This document shows positions 56,159 to 56,791 of a DNA stretch of 56,791 nt, in pieces. Location of the stretch: NCBI GenBank assembly GCA_903911355.1, contig CAIWDD010000010.1, forward strand, positions 1 through 56,791. The letters are read 5' to 3'. The notes under the pieces are model-generated. The model was not told where the DNA came from, did no database searches, and saw only the letters and a program-made list of their open reading frames with translations. The translations under genes and the position numbers were made by a program. Positions within the stretch are counted from its first letter, which is position 1. Every line of letters begins with the position of its first letter. Source of the stretch: an uncultured Nodularia sp. Its GTDB lineage: Bacteria > Cyanobacteriota > Cyanobacteriia > Cyanobacteriales > Nostocaceae.

Positions 56159-56791
56159 ATAGCTTATGTACCACTACGAGAAGCAGTTAAACAACTGGGA
56201 TTGCACCCAAACACCTTAAGGAAGTACGCAGACAATGGCAAAATTGAAAGCATCAAAAACGAAGCAGGACAAAGACTTTTTCACGTTGAATCCTACCTCC
56301 GTGGTGCAACTAGAACTTCCTTTGTCTGCTACTGCCGAGTTAGTTCAACCAAGCAACGAGACGAACTTGGTAGACTTGCCTATATGCAATCACTCGTAAC
56401 CTTCAAAGAAGCCTTACCACAAAGCTTTGGCGACTGTCGTTTAGTATTTGCCTACCGTGATTACTATTTGACAGTTCCAGAGGAAGTGCCACTACAGAAG
56501 TCCGATAACCAAGGACGTGTTGTGGCACTTGACCCCGGTATCAGAACATTTATCACCTTCTTTTCTGAATGTAGTTTTGGTGAAATTGGCACATCTGCTA
56601 ATCTGCAAATACAGAAGCTGTGTTTTCGTTTGGATAAGTTAATTTCTAAATTCACTAAAGCCAAGTGCAAACAAAGAAGAAGGATGAAACTTGCCGCCAG
56701 TAGACTGCGAGGTAAAATCAAAAACCTTGTAGACGAATTGCACAAGAAAACTGCTCGATTTTTGGTTGATAACTTTGACATTATTTTACTG
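56159..56791 (+). pseudogene. Chimeric IS607-like TnpA::TnpB, in-frame fusion, open at the window edge
   Basis: The frame from 56159 (ATA) runs to the window end. The first part, AYVPLREAVKQLGLHPNTLR, then KYADNGKIESIKNEAGQRLF and CYCRVSSTKQRDELGRL, is the N-terminal half of an IS607 TnpA serine recombinase: MerR-type helix-turn-helix and the catalytic Ser segment (CRVSS). Near 56380 it turns into the middle of TnpB: SFGDCRLVFAYRDYYLTVPE, RVVALDPGIRTFITFFSE (first RuvC Asp). The rest of TnpA and the first part of TnpB are missing. The expected start codon ATG reads ATA. The copy is a deletion derivative, likely inactive. Confidence 0.75.

Noticed and set aside
56464-56781. Minus-strand frame of 105 codons in the transposon region
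   Set aside because: It is opposite a frame with clear TnpB motifs (DPGIRTF), so it is a shadow.

Overview
The window looks like chromosomal DNA of a filamentous, probably heterocyst-forming cyanobacterium (order Nostocales). Evidence seen in the sequence: oxygenic-photosynthesis genes (psbX, an hli high-light-inducible gene, ycf66, zeta-carotene desaturase), a cyanobacterial AbrB regulator (CalA type), many copies of the HIP1 octamer GCGATCGC, and the short tandem heptamer repeats common in this group. The genus cannot be read from the sequence alone.

Layout. 1-117 is the last part of an IS607/IS605-type tnpB. 0.4-5.2 kb: an exported protein, a divergent PAP2 protein, crtE (geranylgeranyl diphosphate synthase), folD, a lipoprotein, a Nudix hydrolase and a DUF1825 protein. 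5.1-11.1 kb: a class A penicillin-binding protein, tyrS, pyrF, a hypothetical gene overlapping pyrF, a Uma2-type nuclease and a family-4 uracil-DNA glycosylase. 11.3-18.8 kb: a CPBP protease, small membrane proteins, a copper-type P1B ATPase, a TIGR01777 epimerase-like protein, a TPR protein and an IscA/HesB protein. 19-28 kb: a DUF6930-like protein, zds with an SRPBCC partner, a ferredoxin plus cobQ, a PrxQ peroxiredoxin, and a two-gene ABC exporter.

28.2-44.4 kb is a respiratory region. It holds cydAB (quinol oxidase bd), then an AT-rich type II restriction-modification island without HIP1 sites, then alanine dehydrogenase, hli, coxBAC on the minus strand, and divergently ctaA and ctaB, which make the heme A that CoxA needs. 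A second CPBP protease and calA follow.

44.4-45.8 kb has no convincing gene. 45.8-56.1 kb carries sdhB, two tandem TolB-like lipoproteins, ycf66, psbX, yggT, accC, a frameshifted gene remnant, tRNA-Leu(GAG), a chorismate lyase (entry to plastoquinone), a DUF3352 protein and ccsA (cytochrome c maturation). The window ends inside a decayed IS607-like element in which the start of TnpA is joined in frame to the middle of TnpB.

The most unusual items are the TnpA::TnpB chimera, the R-M island with a broken controller gene overlapping the restriction gene start, a run of stem-loops between psbX and ycf66, two tandem lipoproteins that each carry three propeller repeats, and an exact 13-codon tandem duplication at the start of ycf66. 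I found no CRISPR array, no prophage, and no clearly new multi-gene system.
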